The position numbers and the translations under genes are program-made. 26,524 bases of DNA from an uncultured Alphaproteobacteria bacterium (GTDB taxonomy: Bacteria; Pseudomonadota; Alphaproteobacteria; HIMB59): the NCBI GenBank assembly GCA_902632575.1, contig CACPCY010000008.1, positions 1 through 26,524 of the forward strand. The letters are read 5' to 3'. The notes under the pieces were generated by a model. The model saw nothing but the letters and a program-made list of their open reading frames with translations. It was not told the origin of the DNA and ran no database searches. Each line of letters starts with the position of its first letter. Within the stretch, counting starts at the first letter, position 1. Shown in pieces: positions 16,401 to 24,681 of this stretch.

Positions 16401-17511
16401 TATTTTTAAGACAATTAAATTAATTTCAAGTTATCTTCCAAAAAATAAATTTTCATCAATTTTAAGTCAAAATCTAAATAATAATCATTTAATCAAATCT
16501 AATATATTTATTAAGAAAAATATACCTCCCCAAAATCAATCATCAATGGATGGTATAGCAATTACAAATGTTGGAAAGAAATTTAAAATTATTGGAAAAT
16601 CGAAATTAAATATTTTTAATAAAATAAAGGTAAATTTAAATGAGTGTTTAATTGTAAAAACTGGGTCACTAATTCCTGATAATATAAAATATATAGTTCC
16701 CCAGGAGCAAATTTTTATAAATAAAGGAAATGCTTATGTAATTAATTTTAATAAAAATAATAAATTCATAAGAAAAAAGGGACATATCTTCAAAAAAGGT
16801 AGTAAAATAGACTTTCAAAATAAATATCTATCTTTTTATGAATTAAGCAGTATAAAAAGCCTCAAAGATATAAAAGTCAAAATACTACAACCATTAAAGT
16901 TTAAAATTATTTCGACAGGTAGCGAATTTACCAAAAGTCATTTTATTCTTCCTACAAATGGTTATTATTTAAATAATTTTATAAAAAAGAATAATCATAT
17001 TGTTGAAAAGAATATTCATATAAAAGATGATCAAAAATTATTACTAAAAGAAATAAATAATTCAAAATCAGATATTACAGTTGTTATTGGGGGCACAGGT
17101 AAAAGTAAAGATGACATCAATTTTGAAAATTTTAATTTAATTATTGATGGTCTTGATTTAAAACCAGGTAGACCTTTTAAATTATTTATAAAGAAAAATA
17201 AAATTTATATGTTTTTTCCTGGAAATCCATGCTCTTCCTTTGTATTGACCAATATAATTATTAAATCATTAATCGAGATTTATAATAATAGAAAATCGCA
17301 GATTAAATATGATTTAATTGATATCAATAAAGTAAAATTTAATTTTAAAATTTTAAAAAGAAAATCTTTTTTATTTGGCTTAAGAGATCAGAAAAGTATC
17401 AAAGTATTTAATAATCAAGAAAGTTCTAATTTAAAAAATATATTATATGCAAACTGTCTGATTTATTATGATAGAACTAATAAACTAAGGTTATATCAAA
17501 TAAATGACTAA
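16393..17511 (+). CDS. moeA: Molybdopterin molybdenumtransferase (MoeA)
   Basis: Inserts molybdenum into adenylylated molybdopterin. The start is TTG at 16393, supported by the strong ribosome-binding site just upstream; it overlaps moaC by 8 nt. The 372 residues keep SSMDGIA (50-56; family SAMDGYA), STGSEF (174-179; family TGDEL), GGTGKSKDD (233-241; family GGVSVGDYD), LKPGRPF (256-262) and FPGNPCSS (275-282). It is shorter than the usual ~400 and its GGVS motif is altered to GGTG, so it is a diverged but recognisable member. It overlaps lexA by 8 nt. Confidence 0.9.
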   Translation: MDDIFKTIKLISSYLPKNKFSSILSQNLNNNHLIKSNIFIKKNIPPQNQSSMDGIAITNVGKKFKIIGKSKLNIFNKIKVNLNECLIVKTGSLIPDNIKYIVPQEQIFINKGNAYVINFNKNNKFIRKKGHIFKKGSKIDFQNKYLSFYELSSIKSLKDIKVKILQPLKFKIISTGSEFTKSHFILPTNGYYLNNFIKKNNHIVEKNIHIKDDQKLLLKEINNSKSDITVVIGGTGKSKDDINFENFNLIIDGLDLKPGRPFKLFIKKNKIYMFFPGNPCSSFVLTNIIIKSLIEIYNNRKSQIKYDLIDINKVKFNFKILKRKSFLFGLRDQKSIKVFNNQESSNLKNILYANCLIYYDRTNKLRLYQIND

Positions 17512-18082
17512 AAACGCCAAAAAGCTTTTAGATTTTTTGAGAAAATATATTGAGAAAAATAAAATATCTCCTAATTATGAGGAAATGAAAGAACACATGG
17601 GTTTAAAATCTAAATCATCCATATTTCAATATTTAGAATATTTAGAAGAACAAGGTCACATAAAAAAAGACAAATTAAAATCTAGGTCTATTGAATTAAA
17701 TAATTTAATTCCTTTTTATAATGAGATATCTGCGGGTAAACCTATAGATAGTTTCTGTCAACAAATAGAATATATTGATGTAAACAGTTTCATAAAATCA
17801 AATAAAAGGAACTGTGTCGCTTGTAAAGTAAGTGGTAATTCAATGGAGTCTTATGGTATTTTTGAAGATGATATAATTATATTAGAAAAAGTTACAAATT
17901 ATAATTCAAATGACATTCATGCTATTCAGATAGATGATAGTGAGATAACTCTAAAAAAAATTAAATTAGTCAAAGATGAAATTGAAATATTTGGTGATCG
18001 CAAAAATTTTTCATCAATCAAGTATAAAAAAGATAGGATCAAAATATTGGGTAAGATGATTAATTTAGTCAGAAAATATTAA
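17504..18082 (+). CDS. lexA: LexA repressor
   Basis: SOS-response repressor and self-cleaving serine peptidase. The 192-residue protein has an N-terminal winged-helix DNA-binding domain (about 1-65; SPNYEEMKEHMGLKSKSSIFQYLEYLEEQG is the helical core, quoted as residues 22-51) and a C-terminal peptidase domain. The cleavage site Ala77-Gly78 lies in EISAGKP, the catalytic Ser113 in SGNSMES and the Lys at 151 in ITLKK; the spacing is within one residue of the E. coli protein. It overlaps moeA by 8 nt and gltX by 1 nt. No clear alphaproteobacterial SOS box is seen just upstream, so autoregulation, if any, would act from inside moeA or at the operon promoter. Confidence 0.95.
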   Translation: MTKNAKKLLDFLRKYIEKNKISPNYEEMKEHMGLKSKSSIFQYLEYLEEQGHIKKDKLKSRSIELNNLIPFYNEISAGKPIDSFCQQIEYIDVNSFIKSNKRNCVACKVSGNSMESYGIFEDDIIILEKVTNYNSNDIHAIQIDDSEITLKKIKLVKDEIEIFGDRKNFSSIKYKKDRIKILGKMINLVRKY

Positions 18083-19317
18083 TGATAATCACTAGATTTG
18101 CCCCCTCTCCTACTGGAAGTTTTCATATGGGAAGTTTAAGGACTGCAATTTACAATTTTTTATATGCTAGAAAAAATAAAGGAAAATTTCTTTTAAGAAT
18201 AGAAGACACAGATAAGGAAAGATCAAAAAAAATATATGAAGAAGAAATATTAAAAATATTTAATACATTTAAACTTCAATATGACAATCTTAGTTATCAA
18301 TCTAAAAATTTAAGTATTCATCAAGAGTATTTAGAAAAACTGATGTCAAATGATATGGCATATCGTTCAAAGGATGGTCCTTATAAGTTCAAAGTGAACA
18401 GAGGTAATGAATTTTTTGAGTATGATGATTTAATTTTAGGAAAAATTAAAGTACCATCTAATACTATAGAAGATTTTTCAATTGCGAGATCTGACAAAAG
18501 CCCAACTTTTATATTATCAAACTTAGTTGACGATAATTTAGAGAATGTAACTAATGTCATTCGTGGAAACGATCATACTACTAATTCAATTAAACAAATT
18601 ATGATATCCGATGCTCTAAATTTTAAAGATATAAAATATGCACATATACCCCTAATACATGACATCAATGGCAAAAAATTATCAAAAAGAAATAATATAA
18701 CCAACGTAAACGATTATTTGAGTGAAGGTTACCTCTCAGACTCAATATTTAATTTTATAATTAAATTAGGTAATAATTTCAATGATATTGAATATTTAGA
18801 TATTGAAGATGCAATTGAAAATTTCAATTTATCTAAAGTAGTTTTATCACCAGCTAAATTTGATATTGAAAAGTTAGATTTCATTAATCGTCATTATTTA
18901 AACAAATTATCTTTTATAAAATTTAAAAATTTTTTAGACAAAGATATAGAAAAACAAGTATCTAATTTTCAGTTGGAACTTGTTTTCCAGGACATATTAG
19001 AAAGATGTAACAAATATACAGATATCAATATAGAAGTATCTAAACTTTTAAACTTTTTTGAAAAAAACATTATCCTTGAAATTAATGAAAATGAAAAAGA
19101 TTTAATTAAAAGAATTTATTCAATTATTAATAGTTTGCATGATAATGATAATGTTTTATCAATGCTTGAAAAAAATGACTTACCTCTTAAGAAAATAGGT
19201 AAGATTATTAGAAAAATTACAGTAAATTTTGAGTCCAAAATACCAATTGAGAAGATTATTTTATTCTTTGGTATTGAAAAAGTGAAAGAAAAGTTATTAT
19301 TATATTTAAATGATTGA
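18082..19317 (+). CDS. gltX: Glutamyl-tRNA synthetase
   Basis: Class I aminoacyl-tRNA synthetase charging tRNA-Glu. The 411 residues are short against the usual ~470. The HIGH signature reads HMGS (15-18) after APSPTG; LRIEDTD follows at 38-44; VIRGNDH (159-165) replaces the common VIRGDDH; the KLSKR signature is intact at 199-203. The middle insertion that carries the zinc site in some members is reduced, and the C-terminal anticodon-binding domain is compact. Many Alphaproteobacteria have two GltX-type genes and make Gln-tRNA with GatCAB; which copy this represents cannot be decided here. It overlaps lexA by 1 nt and gltA by 8 nt. Confidence 0.93.
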   Translation: MIITRFAPSPTGSFHMGSLRTAIYNFLYARKNKGKFLLRIEDTDKERSKKIYEEEILKIFNTFKLQYDNLSYQSKNLSIHQEYLEKLMSNDMAYRSKDGPYKFKVNRGNEFFEYDDLILGKIKVPSNTIEDFSIARSDKSPTFILSNLVDDNLENVTNVIRGNDHTTNSIKQIMISDALNFKDIKYAHIPLIHDINGKKLSKRNNITNVNDYLSEGYLSDSIFNFIIKLGNNFNDIEYLDIEDAIENFNLSKVVLSPAKFDIEKLDFINRHYLNKLSFIKFKNFLDKDIEKQVSNFQLELVFQDILERCNKYTDINIEVSKLLNFFEKNIILEINENEKDLIKRIYSIINSLHDNDNVLSMLEKNDLPLKKIGKIIRKITVNFESKIPIEKIILFFGIEKVKEKLLLYLND

Positions 19318-20665
19318 TGAAAAACGATTTAAATTAGTTGATACTAAAACTGGTAAAGAGTATGAATTCGATGGAATCAAAGGATCTATTGGGCCAGATG
19401 TAATTAACATATCATCACTATATAAGAAGACAGGTCTATTTACTTATGACCCAGGTTTTACATCAACTGCAGCTTGTAACTCTAAAATAACATATATTGA
19501 TGGTGAAAAAGGTATTCTTCAATATAGAGGTTATCCTATTGAGGAACTCGCAAATAATAGTTCTCATCTAGAAGTTTGTTACTTACTCATGCATGGTGAG
19601 TTGCCATCAGAGAGTGATAAAAATGAATTTGAAGAAATAATTAAAAACCACACATTACTTAATGAACAAATAATTCAATTTTATAGAGGCTTTAGAAGAG
19701 ATGCACACCCTATGGCCATGATGATAGGAATTGTCGGAGCTTTGTCATCATTTTATCATGACTCTTTAAATATTGAAGATCCTGAGCATAGAATGATTGC
19801 TTCACATAGAATTTTAGCAAAGATGCCAACTATTGCTGCGATGGCATATAAATACTCTGTAGGTCAACCTTTTGTTTATCCTGTAAATAAACTTAATTAC
19901 GCAGATAATTTTTTACATATGTGTTTTGCAACACCAACAAAAGAATATGAGATAAATCCACTCTTTTCAAAAATAATGGATCAAATCTTTATTCTTCATG
20001 CCGATCATGAACAAAATGCTTCAACATCAACAGTAAGAACTGCGGGCTCATCTTTGGCAAACCCATATGCTTGTTTATCAGCTGGTATCTCATCACTTTG
20101 GGGAAAATCACATGGTGGTGCAAATGAAGCTGTAATAGATATGATTGATGAAATAGTTTTAAATGATTTAAAACCTAAAGACTTTGTAGAAGAAGTTAAA
20201 AATAAAAAAAATAAAATAAGATTGATGGGTTTTGGACATAGAGTGTATAAAAGTTATGACCCAAGAGCTAAAGTTTTAAAGAAAAGTACAGAAGATTTAT
20301 TCAAGGATTTAAAAATTAAATCTAAAGAACTCGAAATAGCTAAAGAAATTGAAGAATTAGCTTTAAACGACTCATATTTTAAAGAAAAAAATCTTTATCC
20401 AAATGTTGATTTTTATTCTGGAATTCTCTTAAAAGCACTAAATATACCTACCACAATGTTTACACCAATTTTTGCAGTTGGTAGAACGGTAGGCTGGCTG
20501 TCACAATGGAAAGAAATGATAGAAGATAAAGAATTTAAAATAACAAGACCTAGACAATTATTTACAGGAGATAAAGATAGATCCTATAAAAAAGTGCCTG
20601 AAAGAGATAAAAAATCAATATTTAACTTATTGTGGCTTAAGAAAACTTTTCTAAATAATCAGTAA
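19310..20665 (+). CDS. gltA: Citrate synthase (type I) with C-terminal extension
   Basis: Condenses acetyl-CoA, the product of the PDH complex encoded at the left, with oxaloacetate. The protein has 451 residues; family members usually have about 427-436. It has the N-terminal beta domain, the conserved [24 protein letters not shown] (230-239), catalytic His268 in GKSHGGAN, His310 in GFGHRVYK, and catalytic Asp367 in NVDFYSG. The family normally ends soon after RPRQL.TG...R.Y; here about 19 further residues follow (433-451). The last 29 bp overlap the end of lpxB on the opposite strand. It is the last gene of the rightward unit. Confidence 0.96.
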   Translation: MIDEKRFKLVDTKTGKEYEFDGIKGSIGPDVINISSLYKKTGLFTYDPGFTSTAACNSKITYIDGEKGILQYRGYPIEELANNSSHLEVCYLLMHGELPSESDKNEFEEIIKNHTLLNEQIIQFYRGFRRDAHPMAMMIGIVGALSSFYHDSLNIEDPEHRMIASHRILAKMPTIAAMAYKYSVGQPFVYPVNKLNYADNFLHMCFATPTKEYEINPLFSKIMDQIFILHADHEQNASTSTVRTAGSSLANPYACLSAGISSLWGKSHGGANEAVIDMIDEIVLNDLKPKDFVEEVKNKKNKIRLMGFGHRVYKSYDPRAKVLKKSTEDLFKDLKIKSKELEIAKEIEELALNDSYFKEKNLYPNVDFYSGILLKALNIPTTMFTPIFAVGRTVGWLSQWKEMIEDKEFKITRPRQLFTGDKDRSYKKVPERDKKSIFNLLWLKKTFLNNQ

Positions 20666-21725
20666 TTTTGTTTGAACGAAAATTCTCAAAATTACTACTC
20701 TTAACTCCATTATTCATATTTTTTCTATAATCATAAAATTTATCTTTATTTAGTTTTAAAATAGTAAAAAAGTTTGACAAGTTAGTAGCTGTAAAATCAT
20801 TTTGAATAAACTCTTTTACAATTTCTTTTTTATTGAAGATATTAACTAATGATAAGTATTTAGATCTCACGAATAATTTAAAAATAGAATAATTGATAAT
20901 ATTAGCTTTATAAAATATTAAGTGTGGTATATTTGAAAAACATAGTTCTAAATGTATAGTCCCTGAACAAGCAAAAGCAAAATCTAATTTAGATATTTTT
21001 TTATAGTAGGAACTATCATTCAAATGTATTTGTATATTAGAATTATCCTTAAAGTAGTTTTTTATAAATTCATGATATTCATTTGTGACAAAAAAGTTAA
21101 AAACAAGTTCTTTATATTTTTTAAGATTAAAAAGTAATTTCTTAATTATAAGAATATTTCTATATATTTCTTGTTGTCTACTACCCAAAAAAATACCAAT
21201 ATTATTTATTTCATTATTATTATTATTAGAATAGAAAGTTTTGTTTTTTAATGGATGACCTATATAATTATATACATCTGAGTTGTAATAGCTTTTTTCA
21301 ATACTAAATATCGAAAAAATCTTATCAAAATTTCTATTAATAAATTTTGCTTTACTTGATTTCCAGATAAAAACTGATGGGCCTACAATTTGACAATATT
21401 TTATTTTTTTTGATTTAAATTTTTGAATATAAAATTTTGAAAAATCAAATGAATCTACAAAAAAGATATGGGTAAATAAATGTAGATCAACAATTTGTTT
21501 GACTTTAAATCTGAGATTAAAAAGATATTTTAAATTACAAACAATATCTACAAATCCCATAATTGGGGTAATCTTTGTATTAGTTAAATCACTAAATTCT
21601 AAGTAGCTATCATCAATACCAAAAGTGAATATTTGATCTTTATTAGTTTTAAAAAAATGATCCTCAAGTATTGATTTAACAATTTGTCTTCCAGATTGTT
21701 CAAGAGTAATAAATAAAATCTTCAT
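20637..21725 (-). CDS. lpxB: Lipid-A-disaccharide synthase
   Basis: GT19-family glycosyltransferase that joins UDP-diacylglucosamine and lipid X. The start is the ATG at 21725 ([14 protein letters not shown]), one base after the lpxI stop; a TTG four codons upstream would overlap lpxI. The 362 residues are diverged but show the family path: [12 protein letters not shown] (family SPSVWAWRPGR), FLGSRQQEI (family LPGSR..EI), [23 protein letters not shown] and YLSLVNIF followed by EFIQNDFT. It is the last gene of the bamA-lpxD-fabZ-lpxA-lpxI-lpxB unit. Its final 29 bp run antisense to the end of gltA. Confidence 0.9.
   Translation of the reverse strand: MKILFITLEQSGRQIVKSILEDHFFKTNKDQIFTFGIDDSYLEFSDLTNTKITPIMGFVDIVCNLKYLFNLRFKVKQIVDLHLFTHIFFVDSFDFSKFYIQKFKSKKIKYCQIVGPSVFIWKSSKAKFINRNFDKIFSIFSIEKSYYNSDVYNYIGHPLKNKTFYSNNNNNEINNIGIFLGSRQQEIYRNILIIKKLLFNLKKYKELVFNFFVTNEYHEFIKNYFKDNSNIQIHLNDSSYYKKISKLDFAFACSGTIHLELCFSNIPHLIFYKANIINYSIFKLFVRSKYLSLVNIFNKKEIVKEFIQNDFTATNLSNFFTILKLNKDKFYDYRKNMNNGVKSSNFENFRSNKITDYLEKFS
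20661..20696. terminator. Inverted repeat at the gltA/lpxB convergence, possible weak bidirectional terminator
   Basis: AGTAATTTTG at 20661-20670 and CAAAATTACT at 20687-20696 form a perfect 10-bp stem with a 16-base loop. The gltA stop codon lies in the left arm and lpxB codons in the right arm. The stem is AT-rich and lacks a following run of T on either side, so it is a poor classical terminator, but it is the only such structure I noticed at this convergent boundary. Confidence 0.3.
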
Positions 21726-21726
21726 C

Positions 21727-22572
21727 TTATAATACAATTAGAGAAATATTATTAGTTCGTATTTTTTTTAAAAAATCATCTTTTTCTGAAATTAAAATAT
21801 TATTATTAAATAAACAGATTGCACGAAATTTATATTTAATAAGTAAATTAAGTGTTTCCATACCTATTATAGGGAAATCAATTTCATCAATTTGATTTAA
21901 TTTTTTAGATTTTACAAAAATTAAGTTATTAAATTTAGGATTAATTTTGCCGATTTTATTAATCATTTCGTTTGTACCAAATATATCTTCCATTGCTATA
22001 ACTCTATCACCATTTAAAACAAATGATTGGGCTATGTTCATTGAGAATATTTTTTTTAGAAAGTTTTTTTTAGTTTTTAATTTATTAATTATTTTTTTAT
22101 TTTCATTATAGTTATACTCATCTTTATAAGTAACAAGCATATTTTTTAATATTTTTTTTTGTGAGAGTAGTATTAGTTTATTATTAGATAAATACTTTTT
22201 TAGAATTTTAGATTGATCATTAACATTGTTAAGGAATATATCCTTTGATATTAAAAGCTTAGATTTTATTGATAAATTGATTTTATCGATGGAAGGAAAT
22301 TTAACATAGCCAATAATCAGAATTTTTTTTAAATTTTTAGACTTAATAAATGTTATGATTTTTTCTATATCTTTAATTTTGAAAGACTTACACTTATTCT
22401 TAAATTTTTTTTTTATAAGTTTGTTTTCATTAATTAAAATAACTTGATTTAATAAATTTTTATTATTTAAAAAATTTGCAACTTCATAAACAAATAAACC
22501 TGATCCAGCTATAAGGCAGATTTCATTTTTGAATGTGGCCGAGTTTTTCATTTGAAATTGATTTATATTCAT
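21727..22572 (-). CDS. lpxI: UDP-2,3-diacylglucosamine diphosphatase LpxI
   Basis: Cleaves UDP-2,3-diacylglucosamine to lipid X; LpxI replaces LpxH in many Alphaproteobacteria. The 281-residue protein is diverged but has the LpxI start CLIAGSGLFVYEVANFL, the central AQSFVLNGDRVIAMEDIFGTNE (quoted as about residues 181-202), and the C-terminal DFPIIGMETLNLL followed by ICLFNNNILISEKD. The start at 22572 is favoured by a good ribosome-binding site; an ATG at 22551 is the alternative. It lies between lpxA and lpxB, the expected place, which is strong contextual support. Lys, Asn and Ile are very abundant. Confidence 0.88.
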   Translation of the reverse strand: MNINQFQMKNSATFKNEICLIAGSGLFVYEVANFLNNKNLLNQVILINENKLIKKKFKNKCKSFKIKDIEKIITFIKSKNLKKILIIGYVKFPSIDKINLSIKSKLLISKDIFLNNVNDQSKILKKYLSNNKLILLSQKKILKNMLVTYKDEYNYNENKKIINKLKTKKNFLKKIFSMNIAQSFVLNGDRVIAMEDIFGTNEMINKIGKINPKFNNLIFVKSKKLNQIDEIDFPIIGMETLNLLIKYKFRAICLFNNNILISEKDDFLKKIRTNNISLIVL

Positions 22573-23281
22573 GAAATATACCCTCTACTTTGTCACTAGT
22601 TGAAAAATTAATTTGTTTATTGATAAAATTCTCATGAATTGAGTTAATCTTATTAATCTCATCTTTATTAAAATTATTTCTTCTAATTCCTACTAAATTT
22701 AAACCTCTTAATTTTGCTCTATTACCAATAGCCAGACTAAACGGTAATACATTTTTATCTATGCCGCTCATTCCACCAATCATTGAATAAGAGCCTATTG
22801 TTACAAATTGTATAACCGCAGATAATCCACCTATAACAACATTGTCTTGAATATTTACATGTCCACCAAGTGTGACTTGATTTACAAATATGTTATTATT
22901 ATTAATTTTACAATCATGAGCAATATGCACACCTGTCATAAAAAGATTATTATCTTTTATACTAGTTGTCATTCCTCCATCCTTAGTACCTTTACTAATT
23001 GTCACATTTTCTCTAAAAGTATTAGAGTTTCCGATTTCTAAAAAACTTTCTTCTCCAGAATATTTTAAATCTTGTGGGTCACACCCAATGTTAGAAAAAG
23101 GATAAAAGATATTATTTTTTCCAATAGTTGTATTTCCTGTTATTGACACATGAGATTTTAACTCTGTTCCATTATCTATTGAAATTTTTCCTTCTAAATT
23201 ACAGTAAGGACCAATTTTTACATTATCTCCTAGTTGAACCGAATTACCTATAGAGCTACTTGGATGTATCAGGGATGTCAT
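22523..23281 (-). CDS. lpxA: UDP-N-acetylglucosamine acyltransferase
   Basis: First enzyme of lipid A synthesis; a left-handed parallel beta-helix protein made of hexapeptide repeats. The 252 residues match E. coli LpxA throughout. Catalytic His122 (E. coli His125) and His119 (E. coli His122) lie in GVHIAHD, and His141 (E. coli His144) in LGGHV. The residue equal to E. coli His160 is Ile157 (AVIQF instead of AVHQF). The Gly at 170 corresponds to E. coli Gly173, a position that influences acyl-chain length, so a long acyl chain is plausible (inference). The gene overlaps fabZ by 26 nt and lpxI by 50 nt. Confidence 0.96.
   Translation of the reverse strand: MTSLIHPSSSIGNSVQLGDNVKIGPYCNLEGKISIDNGTELKSHVSITGNTTIGKNNIFYPFSNIGCDPQDLKYSGEESFLEIGNSNTFRENVTISKGTKDGGMTTSIKDNNLFMTGVHIAHDCKINNNNIFVNQVTLGGHVNIQDNVVIGGLSAVIQFVTIGSYSMIGGMSGIDKNVLPFSLAIGNRAKLRGLNLVGIRRNNFNKDEINKINSIHENFINKQINFSTSDKVEGIFHEYKSISNEKLGHIQK
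22581..22586 (-). promoter_or_regulatory. Shine-Dalgarno site that sets the lpxI start
   Basis: On the minus strand AGAGGG precedes the ATG at 22572 by eight bases. The second possible ATG at 22551 has no purine-rich site at the right distance. This favours the longer start even though it overlaps lpxA by 50 nt. Confidence 0.5.
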
Positions 23282-23702
23282 GAATCATTGCAGAAAAAAT
23301 ACATTGAGCATGTATAACATCATTTACTAGGCATTTTCCTTCAAATTTGTAAACATTTTTAACTTTATTTAAGCGATTAACTTTGAGATCTAATACATCC
23401 CCAGGTATAATAGGTTTTCTAAATTTACACTTATCTATGGTCATAAAAGATACACCTGGGTTTTTCATTGACTCTTTTTGTTTCATAGCAACAGTAAAAC
23501 AAGCTGCTTGAACTATTGCTTCTACAACTAAAACACCAGGCATGAGAGGCCTTCCAGGGAAATGTCCCTGAAAAAAAGGCTCGTTTATAGTTACACATTT
23601 TCTTGCATGTGCTGATATATCCGGTTCAAAACTTATAATTCTATCTATTAAAAGAAAAGGGTACCTGTGTGGTAATATTGTTTGAATAAAATTAATGTCC
23701 AT
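23256..23702 (-). CDS. fabZ: 3-hydroxyacyl-ACP dehydratase FabZ
   Basis: Hot-dog-fold dehydratase of type II fatty acid synthesis. The 148-residue protein is full length, with [13 protein letters not shown] at 10-22, catalytic His47 in [13 protein letters not shown] and Glu61 in VVEAIVQA. It competes with LpxA for 3-hydroxyacyl-ACP, and the fabZ-lpxA neighbourhood is conserved across Gram-negatives. It overlaps lpxD by 11 nt and lpxA by 26 nt, so its dosage is probably tied to lipid A synthesis. Confidence 0.97.
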   Translation of the reverse strand: MDINFIQTILPHRYPFLLIDRIISFEPDISAHARKCVTINEPFFQGHFPGRPLMPGVLVVEAIVQAACFTVAMKQKESMKNPGVSFMTIDKCKFRKPIIPGDVLDLKVNRLNKVKNVYKFEGKCLVNDVIHAQCIFSAMIHDIPDTSK

Positions 23703-24675
23703 TTTTTCTTTGCCTTATTATTTTTCTTTTCCATTCTTTTATATCAATGGCTGGAAAACCAGCAACTATAGAATTATCTGAAATATTTTTCGTAACACCA
23801 CTCTTTCCAGCTACTATTACGTTATGACCAATTTTAATATGGCCTGCAAAACCAACTTGACCACCAACTGTTACATTTTTTCCAATAACTACGCTCCCAG
23901 AAATACCTGTTTGCGCAGCAATGCATGCATTTTCTCCAATCTCAACATTATGAGCAATATGAACCAGATTATCAATCATAGAATTTTTACCAACATACGT
24001 GTAATCAATTTTTCCCCTATCAATTGTACAGCCAGATCCTATATGAACATTATCATCGATTATCACAATACCTATTTGAGGACTTAAAAAAGAAGAACCT
24101 CTTTTTTTTATATCAAAACCAAAACCAGTAGTTCCAATTATAGTATTATCACAAATAACTACATTATTTTTAATAAGAGAATTTTTAATAATAACATTAT
24201 TTTTAATAATACAATTCTTTCCTATTTCAACACCTTTACCTATTACACAATTATTAAAAATTTTTGAAGACGCATCAACCTTTGCATATTTAGAAATATA
24301 TGAATTATTTTTGAAAATAAAATGATCATCATAGTCTTTTAGATCTTCGTGTTGATAGATGTAATTGATTATTACATTCCAAGACTCACTCAAATCATTG
24401 ACAAGTATTATGCTTTCAGATTTGGAGTTATTGAAAATGCTTTCTTTTGAAGTAATCACAAGAATTTCATCTAGATTTAATTTAGAAAATATTATCTCAT
24501 TATTGATAAATAAAATTGAATTTTTTCTTATAATTTTTAAAGAAGATATATCTAAAATTTTTAAATTATTTTTTATTCTTTTTGATATTATATTTTTATC
24601 AATAAGTTTTATTAAATCATTTGAGTGCAAAATGTTAATTAAAGAAAAAAAGTTTTTCCTTTGGAAATTATACAT
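23692..24675 (-). CDS. lpxD: UDP-3-O-acylglucosamine N-acyltransferase
   Basis: Adds the N-linked 3-hydroxyacyl chain in lipid A synthesis. The 327 residues consist of a diverged N-terminal uridine-binding domain (about 1-115), then hexapeptide repeats of the left-handed beta helix (about 125-300) and a basic C-terminal helix. The recognisable core includes GTTGFGFD (181-188), [11 protein letters not shown] (211-221), and the catalytic VHIAHN with His239, as in E. coli. The ATG at 24675 comes six bases after the bamA stop. No skp/ompH gene lies between bamA and lpxD, unlike in enterobacteria. Confidence 0.96.
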   Translation of the reverse strand: MYNFQRKNFFSLINILHSNDLIKLIDKNIISKRIKNNLKILDISSLKIIRKNSILFINNEIIFSKLNLDEILVITSKESIFNNSKSESIILVNDLSESWNVIINYIYQHEDLKDYDDHFIFKNNSYISKYAKVDASSKIFNNCVIGKGVEIGKNCIIKNNVIIKNSLIKNNVVICDNTIIGTTGFGFDIKKRGSSFLSPQIGIVIIDDNVHIGSGCTIDRGKIDYTYVGKNSMIDNLVHIAHNVEIGENACIAAQTGISGSVVIGKNVTVGGQVGFAGHIKIGHNVIVAGKSGVTKNISDNSIVAGFPAIDIKEWKRKIIRQRKNGH

Positions 24676-24681
24676 ATGTCT

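Noticed and set aside
17475..17488. AACTAA-TA-AACTAA direct repeat as an SOS box before lexA
   Set aside because: It does not match the GTTC-N7-GTTC or GAAC-N7-GAAC forms and encodes moeA residues; probably chance.
21208..21226. ATT repeat run as a possible phase-variable microsatellite
   Set aside because: It encodes a short Asn tract in lpxB (NNNNN); a three-base unit keeps frame, so it would not switch the gene.
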